This document shows, piece after piece, positions 19,463 through 31,100 of a stretch of 64,000 nt of DNA. The notes beneath the pieces are model-generated. The model saw nothing but the letters and a program-made list of their open reading frames with translations. It made no database searches and was not told the origin of the DNA. The translations under genes were made by a program, and so were the position numbers. Location: positions 1,547,922 through 1,611,921 of the forward strand of contig NC_019878.2 of assembly GCF_002234675.1 (NCBI RefSeq), read 5' to 3'. The first letter of the stretch is position 1, and each line of letters begins with the position of its first letter. The DNA comes from Oryzias latipes. Taxonomy: Eukaryota; Chordata; Actinopteri; Beloniformes; Adrianichthyidae.

Positions 19463-22312
19463 AGGGGGGCATTCCAGAATGCTAACTCCACGGTAAGTTT
19501 GAGGCTAAGGAAGCGGATAACCTCAGCTTTCAGGTCCAAAAATGAAGGTATGTTTCAGGCTATGTCAAGTTGCCATAGCAACGCCTGCTCAGGGGGGTAT
19601 TCCAGAAAGCAGGTTATGCTAGCTCCCACAATAAGTTTGAGGCTAAGGAAGTTGATAACCTCAACTTTCGGTTCCAGAAATGAAGGTATGTTTCTATGGA
19701 AGCGAATCTGTAGCATAAATAAAAAGCAAAGTCAAAACCAGAAATGCTTTTTCATTTTCAAAATGAAGCTGCATTTTTTGACTCAAAAATAAAATACTGC
19801 TATGTAGTCCTGAGAAGCTGTGTAAAGTTCACAACCAACTCAAAGCCGTCTTCTCTGCCACTAACACAGTCTGCTCCTGGTGCGTGTGTCTGTGTCTGTC
19901 AGCGGCCGGCACGCGGAGAAAGCAGTGACGTCATCGCCCCGCCTCCCCTCTGCTAATGCTTTTCCTAAATGAATAATGTGACAAGGTGCACAGGTTGGAT
20001 GTGAAAATGCAAATGCAATCCCCTCTTTGCATTTTCGTTGTAATTATGACACAGAATAAGCGGTTTTAAGTATAAAATGAAAAAGCATTTTGAAATATTG
20101 CTTTTTCTTTTTAATTTTGAGTCAAAAAATGCAGCTACATTTTGAAAATTAAAAAGCATTTCTATTAATCCATTTTAATTGTCAAATTAGACATTTCTAA
20201 ATGAATTTTGCTACACATTTACCATGGACCTTTTTGAAAATGAAACGTCAAATACCATTTTCTTTATCATTTTAATTAAGTGACAGAAAAGCTGGGTTGA
20301 GGAAGGAAATGAAAAAGCATTTTGAAGTATTGCTTTTTCTTTTTAATTTTGAGTCAAAAAATGCAGCTTCATTCTGAAAATTAAAAAGCATTTCTATTAA
20401 TCCATTTTAAATGTGAAATTAGACATTTCTAAATGAATTATGCTACACATTTACCAAAGACCGTCTTGAAAATGAAATGTCAAATACCATTTTCATTTTA
20501 ATTTTAATTAAGTGACAGAATAAGCAGTGTTGAAGAAGGAAATGAAAAAGCATTTAGGTGGTTTGCTTTTTCATTATATTTTTGAGTCAAAAAATGCAGC
20601 TTCATTTTGAAAATGAAAAAGCATTTCTGGTTTTGACTTTGCTTTTTATTTATGCTACATAATCGCTTCCATATGTTTCAGGGTATGTCAAGTTGCCATA
20701 GAAACTCATGTTCTGAACATAACCTGGTCTGGAGCAGGTTTAGTTGAAGGTTAAGCTTAATTATTTGCTTCAGTTAAGATAAATCATTTTTTTAGTTAAG
20801 TCAGCTTAAAAATAACTAGTTTTCAGACTTTTATTTTCCTTTTATTCAAATTAATTCAATTAAGTAGGTGTAACTTTGGTGCTGCTGTTAGATCGGCACC
20901 ACAAGGGATTGTGGGATACCATTCCCTTTGCCTGTCTGGATGGACTTGGGTTTAAGTGTGGGTTTTTGACCAAATGTGTTTAGTTGTTTTACTGTGTTTC
21001 ACCATGTTCTATTGAGTTATTTTGTCCTACTAAGCTTATGTCTCTGCACCATAAGTGAGAGGAAGGGAGAGGATGATGAGTTTATTTTGCACCCCTAAAC
21101 GTCCAGTAATGTAATGACCATGATGGAAATTCCTAAATTAATTGTATGCACTATGTGCATAGCCTTTCATTTTTTTATTTTTATAAAAATGAGAACATCT
21201 GCCGGCTAGAGTTCAAGAATTATAATTAATTAAGATGAAAAAAAAGATGAATTGAATTGGAGTAAAATGACATTTAGTTAGATAAATATGTAAATTTGAG
21301 TTGTATAAACAACTATTGAGTTTTATAGACGTAAGAAATTAGGTTGAATAAATTTAACTCAATTACTTGTTCCAATAGAAGTAATTCATCTAAGTTGGCA
21401 AAATAGGATAAGTTATATTATATGCGTCACATGAAAATGGAAATAAGATCAGAAACTCGTGCGTTTACTTTGTCTGTACTTCTATTTTTGAAACTATTTC
21501 TTTAGCTGATGATGCATCCGTATTACTTTTTTGACGGACGTATAATCTTTATACGCCGTCATTAAAATCTCAGACTCCGTCTGTCGTGCTCTCTTTTTTT
21601 CTCCATGCGTTTCCATGGTGACTCTGGAAATCGGCAATCCATTGAGAATGTCTTTGTGTACTTGCCGTGCACGTGCATTAACCCAGGGTTACCAAGTCGA
21701 GCGTAATTACGCCAACTCATATCCGGTCTGTTGGAACCGACATACCCAAAGTAAGCAAGTTCAGGTGGATTTCAGCCAGAGTTCAGGGTTAAGGTCAGGC
21801 TAGTTTAAACATGCTTCCTGGAATACCCCCCTGGTCTGGAGCAGGTTTAGTTGAAGGTTAGTTTGTTTTCAGAGAGGTGAAACAGCATGGCGTGTCCATT
21901 TGAAGATGATTTAGTGAATGAAGAAGCTCAGATAATACTTTTTCCACCATGAGAGGGTGATAAGACCACATATGGATGTTGGAAAGATAAACTTTATTAC
22001 TTTGATCTAACCTAATTATTTGCTTTAGTTAAGATAAATCATTTTTTTAGTTAAGTCAGCTTAAAAATAACACGTAGTTTTCAGACAGTTTCATTCAAAT
22101 TAATTCAATTAAGTAGGTGTAACTTTGGTGCTGCTATTAGATCGGCACCACAAGGGATTGTGGGATACCATTCCCTATGCCTGTCTGGACGGATTTGGGT
22201 TTAAGTGTGGCTTTTTGACCAAATGTTAGTAAGCAAGTTCAGGCGGATTTCAGCCAGAGTTCAGGGTTAAAGTCACGGTAGTTTAAACATGCTTCCTGGA
22301 AAACACCCCAGT
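19463..22312. mobile_element. Composite of TIR DNA elements (two left ends, two right ends)
   Basis: Left ends cagggggg(c/t)attccagaa occur at 19463 and 19590. Their inverted forms (gcttcctggaatacccccct and gcttcctggaaaacacccca) occur at about 21813-21833 and 22290-22309. A roughly 240-bp block (tttagttaagtcagcttaaa ... caccacaagggattgtggga) occurs at both about 20770-20975 and 22020-22225. This is one element inside, or tandem with, a relative; no transposase was recognised. Resembles Harbinger/ISL2EU-like fish elements, from memory only. Confidence 0.65.
19695..20673. mobile_element. 979-bp foldback element with ~100-bp inverted termini
   Basis: Ends TATGGAAGCG/CGCTTCCATA. The inverted similarity extends over about 100 bp (agcataaataaaaagcaaag, tcaaaaccagaaatgctttt, ttgactcaaaaata). 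It is flanked by TGTTTC on both sides (19689-19694 and 20674-20679). The undisturbed site is visible nearby at about 19550 as gaaggtatgtttcaggctat. The interior holds two tandem copies of a roughly 233-bp unit (start words attaatccatttta near 20164 and 20396). Confidence 0.85.
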
Positions 22313-23220
22313 TAAACTGTGTAAAAAACACAGGCAACTACTGGTACATCCAAAAGACAAGATTGAGCAAAATAAGAAATGCAACGTCATTTATCATGTC
22401 ACACCTGGGTCAAAGGCAGTATAATATTAATGTTATTTAGAGCTGTGTCAAATGAACTTGAACAGGGTTCTGGGCTGTACCAGGTGATCACTCAGTTAAA
22501 GGTGGACAAACCTTTTTAAAGTCAGATGGACACAGAAGGGTCTCCACCTCATCCGTAAATGAGTCCTCCTACAGTCAGAGCAGCTGCCCGCTGATCAGAC
22601 ACTTGCCTGAATCTGCCACACAAATTACAGATACGGAGGATCTGCATTGATCAGCCGCACTTTGCTCGAGCACAGATTGACAGATTGTGTGTTCGTGTTC
22701 GTTAGGTCATCGCTATGGTAAACAAGCCCATCTGGGATCGATTCATGTTGGCAGAAATTCATTTCTATTCAGCTCACATGTGAAAACAGACATGAATACT
22801 TACAACAGAATCATAGGTGTAATCAGTAATCTATTACTCTGATACATTCAGTAATTGCAGTAGCATCTGGCTTTCTAGTCTATTGGCTAGACAATTGTGT
22901 GGCCTGCAATTAAAGTCTAGGAAATGAGTGCACACAGGCCAGAGGCCTTCAGAATGACCATGTAGATCCAGCCAAGCTTTATCTGGTCACCATGGTGATG
23001 TGGGTTGGACTCACTCAACGTACTGTAGAAGTATATTGCAAAACAGGCTAATTTTAAATTGAACCCCTCTGGCTGGACTTTTCCAACGAGGCTGAGGAGT
23101 GTGACTCCCCAGAACACCCTCTGCTCCACCTTCTTGAAAAGGGAACCACCACCCCTGTCTGCCAGTCCCGTGATACAGTTCCCAACTCCCATGTTGTGCG
23201 TGGAAGTGAGCCCAACAATA
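22313..23220. other. Intergenic DNA, no gene recognised
   Basis: Mixed-composition sequence with no extended frame supported by similarity or splicing. Confidence 0.4.
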
Positions 23221-23760
23221 TTTAGCCGCTAACTCTCAGCCTCCCGCATAAGCTCAGCTTCCGTCCCCCCAGATAGGTGACTATCCATGTACCAAAAGCC
23301 AACTCCATGACCAAGGTTTGGGCCACCAAGGCACCTGCCTTTCACCCCCAAACCATGCTGCACTGGCCCCTTTGAGCTGTTTACAGGTGGACCCATGGGA
23401 GGATGGTCCCACGTCGTTCCTTCAGGCTGGAAACAACCAGGGCCCACACGAGGAGCCCCAGTCTCCAGACGCTTGCTTGGGAGCCCCGACCTCAAGCCTG
23501 GCTCAAGAATGGGGTCCTGGTGACACTAATCCGGGCGATAGAGCAGAATCTTTTAGCTTCTCACGACAGGGCTCTGAGCGGCTCTGTGTCTGGCTCGTCA
23601 CCCAGGACCTGTCTGCCATGGGAGACCCCACCAGGGGCAGAAGCCCCAGACAGCTTAGCTTCTGGGATCCTTAAGCTCTGAAACTCCTCCAGCATGTGGG
23701 GGACTGGGTGTGTGTGTGTGTGGTGGTGGGGGGGGGGGGGGGGGAGGGGGGTTATTTTAC
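23221..23760 (-). repeat. Degenerate interspersed repeat ending in a poly-G tract
   Basis: Words such as ggtggacccatgggaggatg, ggcccacacgagg, cttgggagccccgacctc and tggggtcctggtgaca resemble a common fish retroelement region read in reverse. Open frames on both strands lack starts or domains. Poly-G of about 20 bases at 23729-23748. Confidence 0.45.
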
Positions 23761-24900
23761 TTCCATCTCTACAGCCACATCACTAACAGATAACTTAATT
23801 TTATCATTAGCTTTTTTCCCTCAGCAGTTTTTTCCCCTGCCTTTTACCCATCAGCACTGGGATGCCTCCATGTGGTTACGGTCTGTGTTTTTGATAGGGG
23901 ATCCAACAGGACTGAAAATGTCAACCAGTGAGAGCCGGAAGTCGGCGTGTGCACAGCACGAGGCTCAGTGTCTCTAATCCTGCACTTTACTGCTTAATGC
24001 ATTCTGGTAAGAACCAAACAATGTAATGACAATAAAGCTGAATGGAATCTAATCATTCCATACCTGAGGGCGTCGCAGGTCAGCTACGTTACTGTGTGAC
24101 AGTGTGGTCCAAATACCTGATAATACCAATAAAAACCTCAGCCACACCTTACTGTTGAGTTTATTTCAGTTTCTGTTTAATCATATGAGGGTTAGCAGCT
24201 ACAGGTAAAAACTGACATTTTGATGCTCCTTAGAGGAGTCTGAACATGAGGCTTTGGGGCCCCTGGTGGCTCGGGGGCCTTAAGCAATTGCCTAGTTTCC
24301 CTTTAGCAAGAAAAAGATTTTAGTTTGTCCATCTTCATTCTGCCCTCTTGCTGTGGCAGTTAACAACATATTTCTTTAATCGATTAACAAGTAAATGAAC
24401 ATACAGTCTTTCTCATCTATTTCCTGGACTCTTACCTCCTCAGCAACTAACTTATTTCTTCTGTCTCAGTATTGTCGTTTGTCTGCTTCCTGTTCCCTCT
24501 CTGACCATCACAGACTGCCTGACCCGAACGATCATCTTATTCCAACTATGTTAAAACACTTAAACAACATTATAACATCAACTATTTAACATTTAAAAGA
24601 CATTTGTGTGAATCATGTAAATGTTTCCACTGTACATAAACCCACAAACACCCCAGGTGATGAGGCCTCATTTGGGATTTCATTTAAAGTTGTTTCAAAA
24701 ATGCACACACGTGTGCGCATGTGTCTTCTCTGCACAAATGTTGAGAGAATTCCTGCTTGTCCAGATCAATACCGGGGAAGTGTTGCTCATAACTGCAGGT
24801 TCCAGAGGGAGACGCTGCTCATTGTTCAGCTGCAGCCAATCAGCTGGATAAGTGAATTAAAGTGTGTGTGTTCGAGTGCACACGAGTGTGTGGGAGGGGG
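23761..24900. other. Intergenic DNA upstream of chodl
   Basis: No gene recognised. A CCAAT box (tgcagccaatcag) lies at 24836-24840, about 245 bp before the chodl start codon, in a less AT-rich stretch. It is a reasonable promoter candidate but no TATA box is clear. Confidence 0.35.
24836..24840 (+). promoter_or_regulatory. chodl: Candidate CCAAT box of chodl
   Basis: CCAAT followed by CAG, in the forward direction upstream of the chodl first exon. Based on position and motif only. Confidence 0.3.
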
Positions 24901-25080
24901 GTAATGAAAGAGGATGATCCAGCTGGGGCTCTGATCGATCAATGGGGAGGGGGCAGCAGCAGAAAGCCTTCTCTCCCTTGTGCTTCACCTCAGAAGCACA
25001 CAAACACGACATGAGAGGACGCCGACAGCAGCTGCTTTTACTTTCAAACTTAGCCTCTATTTTCACGGATTTCTCTGAAG

Positions 25081-25162
25081 ATGATGCCTCTCTGCCCACC
25101 GATGCTGCTGATGTGTGCCGTCATGGTGGCTGCGCGCCTGAAGGCGGCCAGGGTGCTGAGTG
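25081..25162 (+). CDS. chodl: chodl coding exon 1 (signal peptide)
   Basis: Two adjacent ATGs (25081 and 25084) start a hydrophobic stretch PPMLLMCAVMVAARL. The exon ends in phase 1 (AGT G|GTGAGT), which joins to exon 2 as SGQTVC, matching the chondrolectin SGQ.VC junction. Confidence 0.85.
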
Positions 25163-28100
25163 GTGAGTGCGATGCTGCTCCTCAGACTCTGAGGTTCTCT
25201 CAGATGTTCGTCTATGTTCTCAGAGAGGTTTCACGTTTCTTCAGATGCTCTTTTGTGTTTCTTGTCTAGTTCTTGTGTGTATAGATGTCCTGTCTTGTGT
25301 CTTGTGGCGTTCCTTCATACTGTCCATCCGTCCATTAGAACGTCATCCCCGTTCCTTCTCCCATCTTGTTTTAGATATTTTCTGCTGTTCTTTCAGATGT
25401 TTTTTCTCGTTTCTGCATGTGGTCTCCCATGTTCCTTTTGGAGCTTTTAGGAGGCTCTTATTTCATCCTTAAGACCTTCTGTCGTGGACTCTCAGAGGTT
25501 TTCTTGTGTTTCTGTAATAGTTTCTTTTCTTTAATCTTTTATTAGACAACTTTTTACATACAGAAGTTCCCTTCTGCTCCCTCAGAATCAGCATATTTCA
25601 TGTTCCTGTAGATTTTGTGGTTAATTTCATCCTCATTTATGTTTTCATGTTCAGTCAGACATTTTCTTCAGATTCCAGATCCCTCTTCTCCTGTTTTTCT
25701 TCCAACATTCTCCTAAATGACTTTAGGTACCTTCCCCAGTCCTGCATTAGCAGAGAACAACAATAGAGAAATATTTTTTACACGGTGCAGTCAATCACAA
25801 ACCCACAAACATGACTGACGCTGAGCTTTAAAGCATGTTTACGTGTTTCTCTTTAGAAAGTGGAAATCTTTGCTAAATAAAACCTGTTAAATATTGTGTC
25901 CTAGCATCGTGCATTGCAGCGCAAAACAATAAGTAGATCAAAATGCCTTTCAAAAATAATACATTACAGCAAAAGGTATCATTTCTGGTATGTATCATTC
26001 TGGAGGTTTCTCAGGCGGAAAAGCATTAGCGCACATGCAGCACAGCTTCAAGTCCTGCAAATATCCATTCTAAAAGACAAAGTGTTTTAGGAGTCTGTTC
26101 TTCTGGAGATTTAAAGTTTTCAGAAACTGCCGTTTGTTCAAATCTTCCAGGTTGGTCCCTAACAGAAGTTTCTGAAGCTCTCAGTGCAGCGCATGAGCCT
26201 CCAGCCTGAGCAGGCAGTCGTGCACAGATGAGCACGGCCAAACGTGAACACGGAGCTTTTTACTGGCTGTGGCAGCAAAATGATGATGCTGCAGCAGAGC
26301 TTCCAGCTAATCACTTAAAGTAGGCCTACTTCTGAGCAAGGCAGTGTGTCTTAATCACTGCTGCGTCTGTGCGACGCACACACACAAGCACTCACAAAAT
26401 GTGTGTTCTGGGACAGCAGTCTGTGTGCTGCAATGCCAAAGCCACAGAGAGAATGTTGGTGTTTCAAAAAAAGGTAATTCGTTTGGACTTAACTGAATAG
26501 TTTCTGATCAGGGATCCTGGGTTTTCAAAACGAGAAAACTCGTCTCTTATTGTAGACGTCTAAGAGAAATCGGATTTCTTCAAAAATGCATTACTATGGC
26601 AAATACTGACTCCACTTGTAACCCTTAAATAAAGGGAGCTGATGCTAGAGACAGGAAATAACACACTTTTCAACGTTGCCTGTTTCCAGAAGAAATGTAA
26701 TTCCAACAGATTCTAAACAGTAGAGCAACACTGTTGACACATAGCTGCTGTTCTCCACACAAGAGTCCGATTACTGTATATTAGTTTATTTACCTTTAAA
26801 AATCAACATTAGGTTTTCAGCATCCTTCAGAATCCATCAGAATCACCTCATTTCCATCAACAGTTGAACAATGTCAGCACTGGAGCTTCCGCTCAAGAAA
26901 AAGTGATGACAGTAGGTTTCTGAAGGACAGAAACCTACTTTCTGCAGGTCGGTGAACTTGTGACTAGATTGAGCAGGCAGGTGAAAACCTTTGCATTGTG
27001 TCTCAGGTCAGACCGTATGCTTGGATGGTCCACAGCATCCCTGCTACAAAATTGCATACTTTCATGACGTATCAAGCCGTGTTTCGTTCAAAGAAGCTCA
27101 GCAGGCCTGTGAAACGGACGAAGGGGCGCTGCTAAGCATCAACAGTCCATCTGAGCAGAAAAACATTGAACACCTGCTGCAGGTAAGACAACAGAAACAC
27201 CCATTCATCCTCTTGTTTCTCTTGCCTCCTGCTTTTCTGAACCCCATGTGTGCGGTTAACATTTTGTTACTCAGCTGGTGCTCATGGGTCTGGTGGAAAT
27301 GCTTGGGTGTTGGTTTATTTATACAATTTGGTGGTAAGATGCTTCATTCTAATTACAAGTCATACAACCAGCAAACATGGCAATAATTAACTTTGTTAGA
27401 TCACATTTATGAATTATTGTCTCTCTAGTTTTTTTACTAACATACTTAAATCTAAAATCATTTATGATCAAGTGGAGTGGGTGAAAAAAAAACACATTTA
27501 CATTTGAAGCAATAAGTTTCATAACTATTGATTTTTATTAGTTTGATCATCATTAGACACATGTTTCAACCCAGTTCACACACGTTGAACACAAAAGCGA
27601 TCTCTGTCTGAACACATTAGCCTCATTAACCCTTGTGCTATCCTAGGCACTTTACCATTGGGAGTTGGGTCATCTAGACCCACTAGACAGTGCTCTGAAC
27701 CTTTTTTCTTCAACGATTTGTGATCTTCACTGGTGTCCATGGTGTTACGGCCCTGACCGGCAAACCTGTCCCAGTCTAGGGGGAAATCAAAAAGGGGCCA
27801 AAACATATGGACGATGGACACAGTTTATTAGATGGTAGAAATAACCTGTGTCCTGTAAAACAGAAAGAAATAATTACTGTGCTGGTCCCAAAAAAAGACA
27901 AAACAGAGGGATTGGAGCCTTGGCCAAGGTCAGGGAGACAACTGACCCAGCCACGTTGACCGGAGTCAGCAGCTCCCTGCTATGGCTGCCAAACAAAATC
28001 TAACTATTGAAAGTAAATAAACAAAGCCCGCAAATAAGGACTACCAAGGTCCAACCCCAAACTAAAATAAAAAAACCAGCAGAATAAGACTGCTGAGGAC

Positions 28101-31100
28101 CAAGAGGGAATCAAAATGGAAACAAACCAACCAGCACAGCTCCAACACAAAAACAACTGCTCCCCAGCCTCCCCAGCCTCCCCAGCCTCCCCAGCCTCCC
28201 CAGCCTCCTCAGCCTCCCCAGCCTCCTCAGCCTCCTCAGCCTCCCCCTCAGCCTCCCCCAGCCTCCCCAGCCTCCTCAGCCTCCTCAGCCTCCTCAGCCT
28301 CCTCAGCCTCCTCAGCCTCCTCAGCCTCCTCAGCCTCCTCAGCCTCCTCAGCCTCCTCAGCCTCCTCAGCCTCCTCAGCCTCCTCAGCCTCCTCAGCCTC
28401 CTCAGCCTCCTCAGCCTCCTCAGCCTCCTCAGCCTCCTCAGCCTCCTCAGCCTCCTGCTCTGCTCTCTCTGCATGCCTCTTTGGTTGTGGCCTCCTCTGA
28501 CTTAAATACCTGGCAGGTGCTGATCAAGATCATTGGCTTCACCTGCCAGGTGAGCAGAATGAAAGGGGATGCAGCAAAGCAGCAGCAGCAAGACATAACA
28601 ATGGATTACATGAAATCTTTCCACCTTTATCCACCTTTGTCATGGTAGGGAGAACACGTCAATGGAAGGGGGGGGGGGTCATCTAAGATAGCACAAGGGT
28701 TAACTCTGCCTGTTTACAAAATCCAAATAAAACATGAGAGGCAGAGTTTCCGTGTGTGAGTTGCATGTCTTTCTTACCTTATTGTGTTTTCCTGTCTGGT
28801 TTTGGTCCAAACACTTTGTAGAATTTCTGGTTAACACCTCGAATAAAGAAAAGATCAGAAGTTGTTTAAACTCTCTCTCCTGCACAAATAACAGACATTT
28901 CCTGCATTACTTTCTTCTTTGAGGAATGGCAGATGGTAGTTCTGTAGTTTCAGTGGATGGAGCCAGAGGATTCTTTTGGATTCTCCTCATGATGTTTGCA
29001 GAAGCTGGTGTTCTTGGAACAACCATTTCAGGACTTACCAGTGCCTTTTCCAGTTTCTAAAGAAAGAGGTGTCTCCTCTGGAGCTGCCCTCTGTTCCACT
29101 CTTTGTTCAGAGCCACCCAGATGGCAAAAGCGGTGCCTGCTGGGATGTCTAACCCTTGTGCTATCTAACCTTATCTAACCTTATCTAACCCAACGCTGGG
29201 TCATCTAGACCCACTAGACAGTGCTCTGAACCTTTTTCCTTCAATGATTTGTGATCTTCACTGGTGTCCATGGATTACATGAAATCTTTCCACCTTTATC
29301 CACCTTTGTCATGGTAGGGAGAACACGTCAATGGAAGGGGGGGGTCGTCTGGACCCCACAGGATAGCACAAGGGCTAACATGTTGAAGAATACCCCCAGC
29401 GGCCAGCATAGGCTCCTCCTTTTGCAGCTGTGGGCAGTCACCTGCTTGTCCATGTCATCCACCCCTCCGTTTGTGGCATCCATGCCCATCTCAGGCTGTT
29501 GATCCACTTGGTCACAGATTCCCCCATCCCTGTGCAGAGTACTCATGGGTACCACAGTTTTGCCTTTCTTTGGCACATAGGAAACCAGGGATGTGTCAGC
29601 TGTCTACACAAACTTGGAGGGCTTGACGGGCCTGTTCTTCATGGTCAGCATTGGTGTGGAGGCTCAGGTTTGTTTTTCTGTATTGTTCCCACAATAGTCA
29701 TTTTAAAGAGCTCCTGTCCAAGCTTGTGTGAAAAATATAATGTTGTGTCCACTGAGTCCCTAAGCCAGCTCCTGAACGACTCTCATCCCTTGATTTATTT
29801 GGCGGGTCCTCCATCAGGGCCCCTTTGCAGACTTGTAAGTTCCAAGCCTAAGAGGAAGTGACATCACAGGCAGCCCAGATCTTTATAGTGTTTTGCAGGT
29901 TAGACGCTATATACTGCCTAAAGGGACAGCGGCCTCTAAATGGCATCAGTTTGCTCATCATTAGGCCCAGGGATGTGAAACAGGGAGAGCCGCTGTACCC
30001 ACTTATCCCCCACTGTCCTGATGGTAGATAGCTTGTATCTTTACCGCAGTGCTGCTTTATCATTGCTGTTATCAAAAAGAGTCATTCTAGAAAGTTTGTG
30101 GAAATTTTTCAAAGACATTGTTGCATGGAAAAGTTCATGTTCGGTTCCACTTCTTTTAAATGTCTCTGTGAATGGATGAGTCTCCACTGTACTCAGAGGA
30201 ATAATATCTTGTTTTTTTTATTTGGTAGTTTGATTTTGTGATACACTTAAACCATTGTTCTATTTTCTTCCGTACGTTCTTCCTCCACACGGCTCTTATG
30301 CATACTTTATCCGATTTCTGCCAGTATCAAAATGCTTTGCGAATGAAGGACATTCATGCTCTTTTCTGCAATTTCTTCTGGAACTTCTGGTTTTTCCCCT
30401 TGTGCTATCTTAGATGACCCCCCCCCCCCCCCCTTCCATTGACGTGTTCTCCCTACCATGACAAAGGTGGATAAAGGTGGAAAGATTTCATGTAATCCAT
30501 GGACACCAGTGAAGATCACAAATCATTGAAGAAAAAAGGTTCAGAGCACTGTCTAGTGGGTCTAGATGACCCAACTCCCAACGTTAAAGTGCCTAGGATA
30601 ACACAAGGGTTAAAAAATTCAAACATGGATATGTTCTGTCTTATGTGGACTTTTCTACCATTTTCAAACAAGTTTGAAAATATTTATAGTTTTTTTAAAT
30701 TTATTAGGTTGTTTAAATTTCAAATATAATGGAAGTCAAATGGAAGTTGAAGACGGTGCTTCAACTTCATTGTTTTCAAAATGTATCTCCTCCTACAACG
30801 TTTCAGGAAGAGACACTATGTAAGGAGGATGGACGGGGCTATGCAGGCGTTACTTTTCTTTTGGATAAATGAAATGTTTTTTTAAATTCTGCCATTTTTG
30901 ACCTTTCATCAGATTTTAACATTAGTGTGTATTGCATAACCTCGGCAGAGCCAGAGTGGGTGACATCATCGCTAGAGTGAACACAAAACTTTTCCCAACA
31001 AACGGCTGAAACTCCACCACCGTCTGATGCAGAGTCACAATTCTTTCAGAAAAACATCCAAACAGGCTTTTAGTTTTGTTAAACTTGACACAAACACAAT

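Larger units (their letters stand above)
27626..28703. mobile_element. piggyBac-type MITE split by an 858-bp insertion
   Basis: The left part (27626-27742) and right part (28601-28703, overlapping the duplicated ATGG) together make a standard copy with TTAA at both ends. The split falls inside the family-wide word gtgtccatggattacatg. Sits in chodl intron 2. Confidence 0.92.

Noticed and set aside
23318..23681. Frames with mixed composition near 23.3-23.7 kb
   Set aside because: Words match a common retroelement region in reverse; no domain or splice logic.
28004..28505. RRL and SLL repeat proteins on opposite strands
   Set aside because: Both are readings of the 9-bp minisatellite inside a non-coding insertion.
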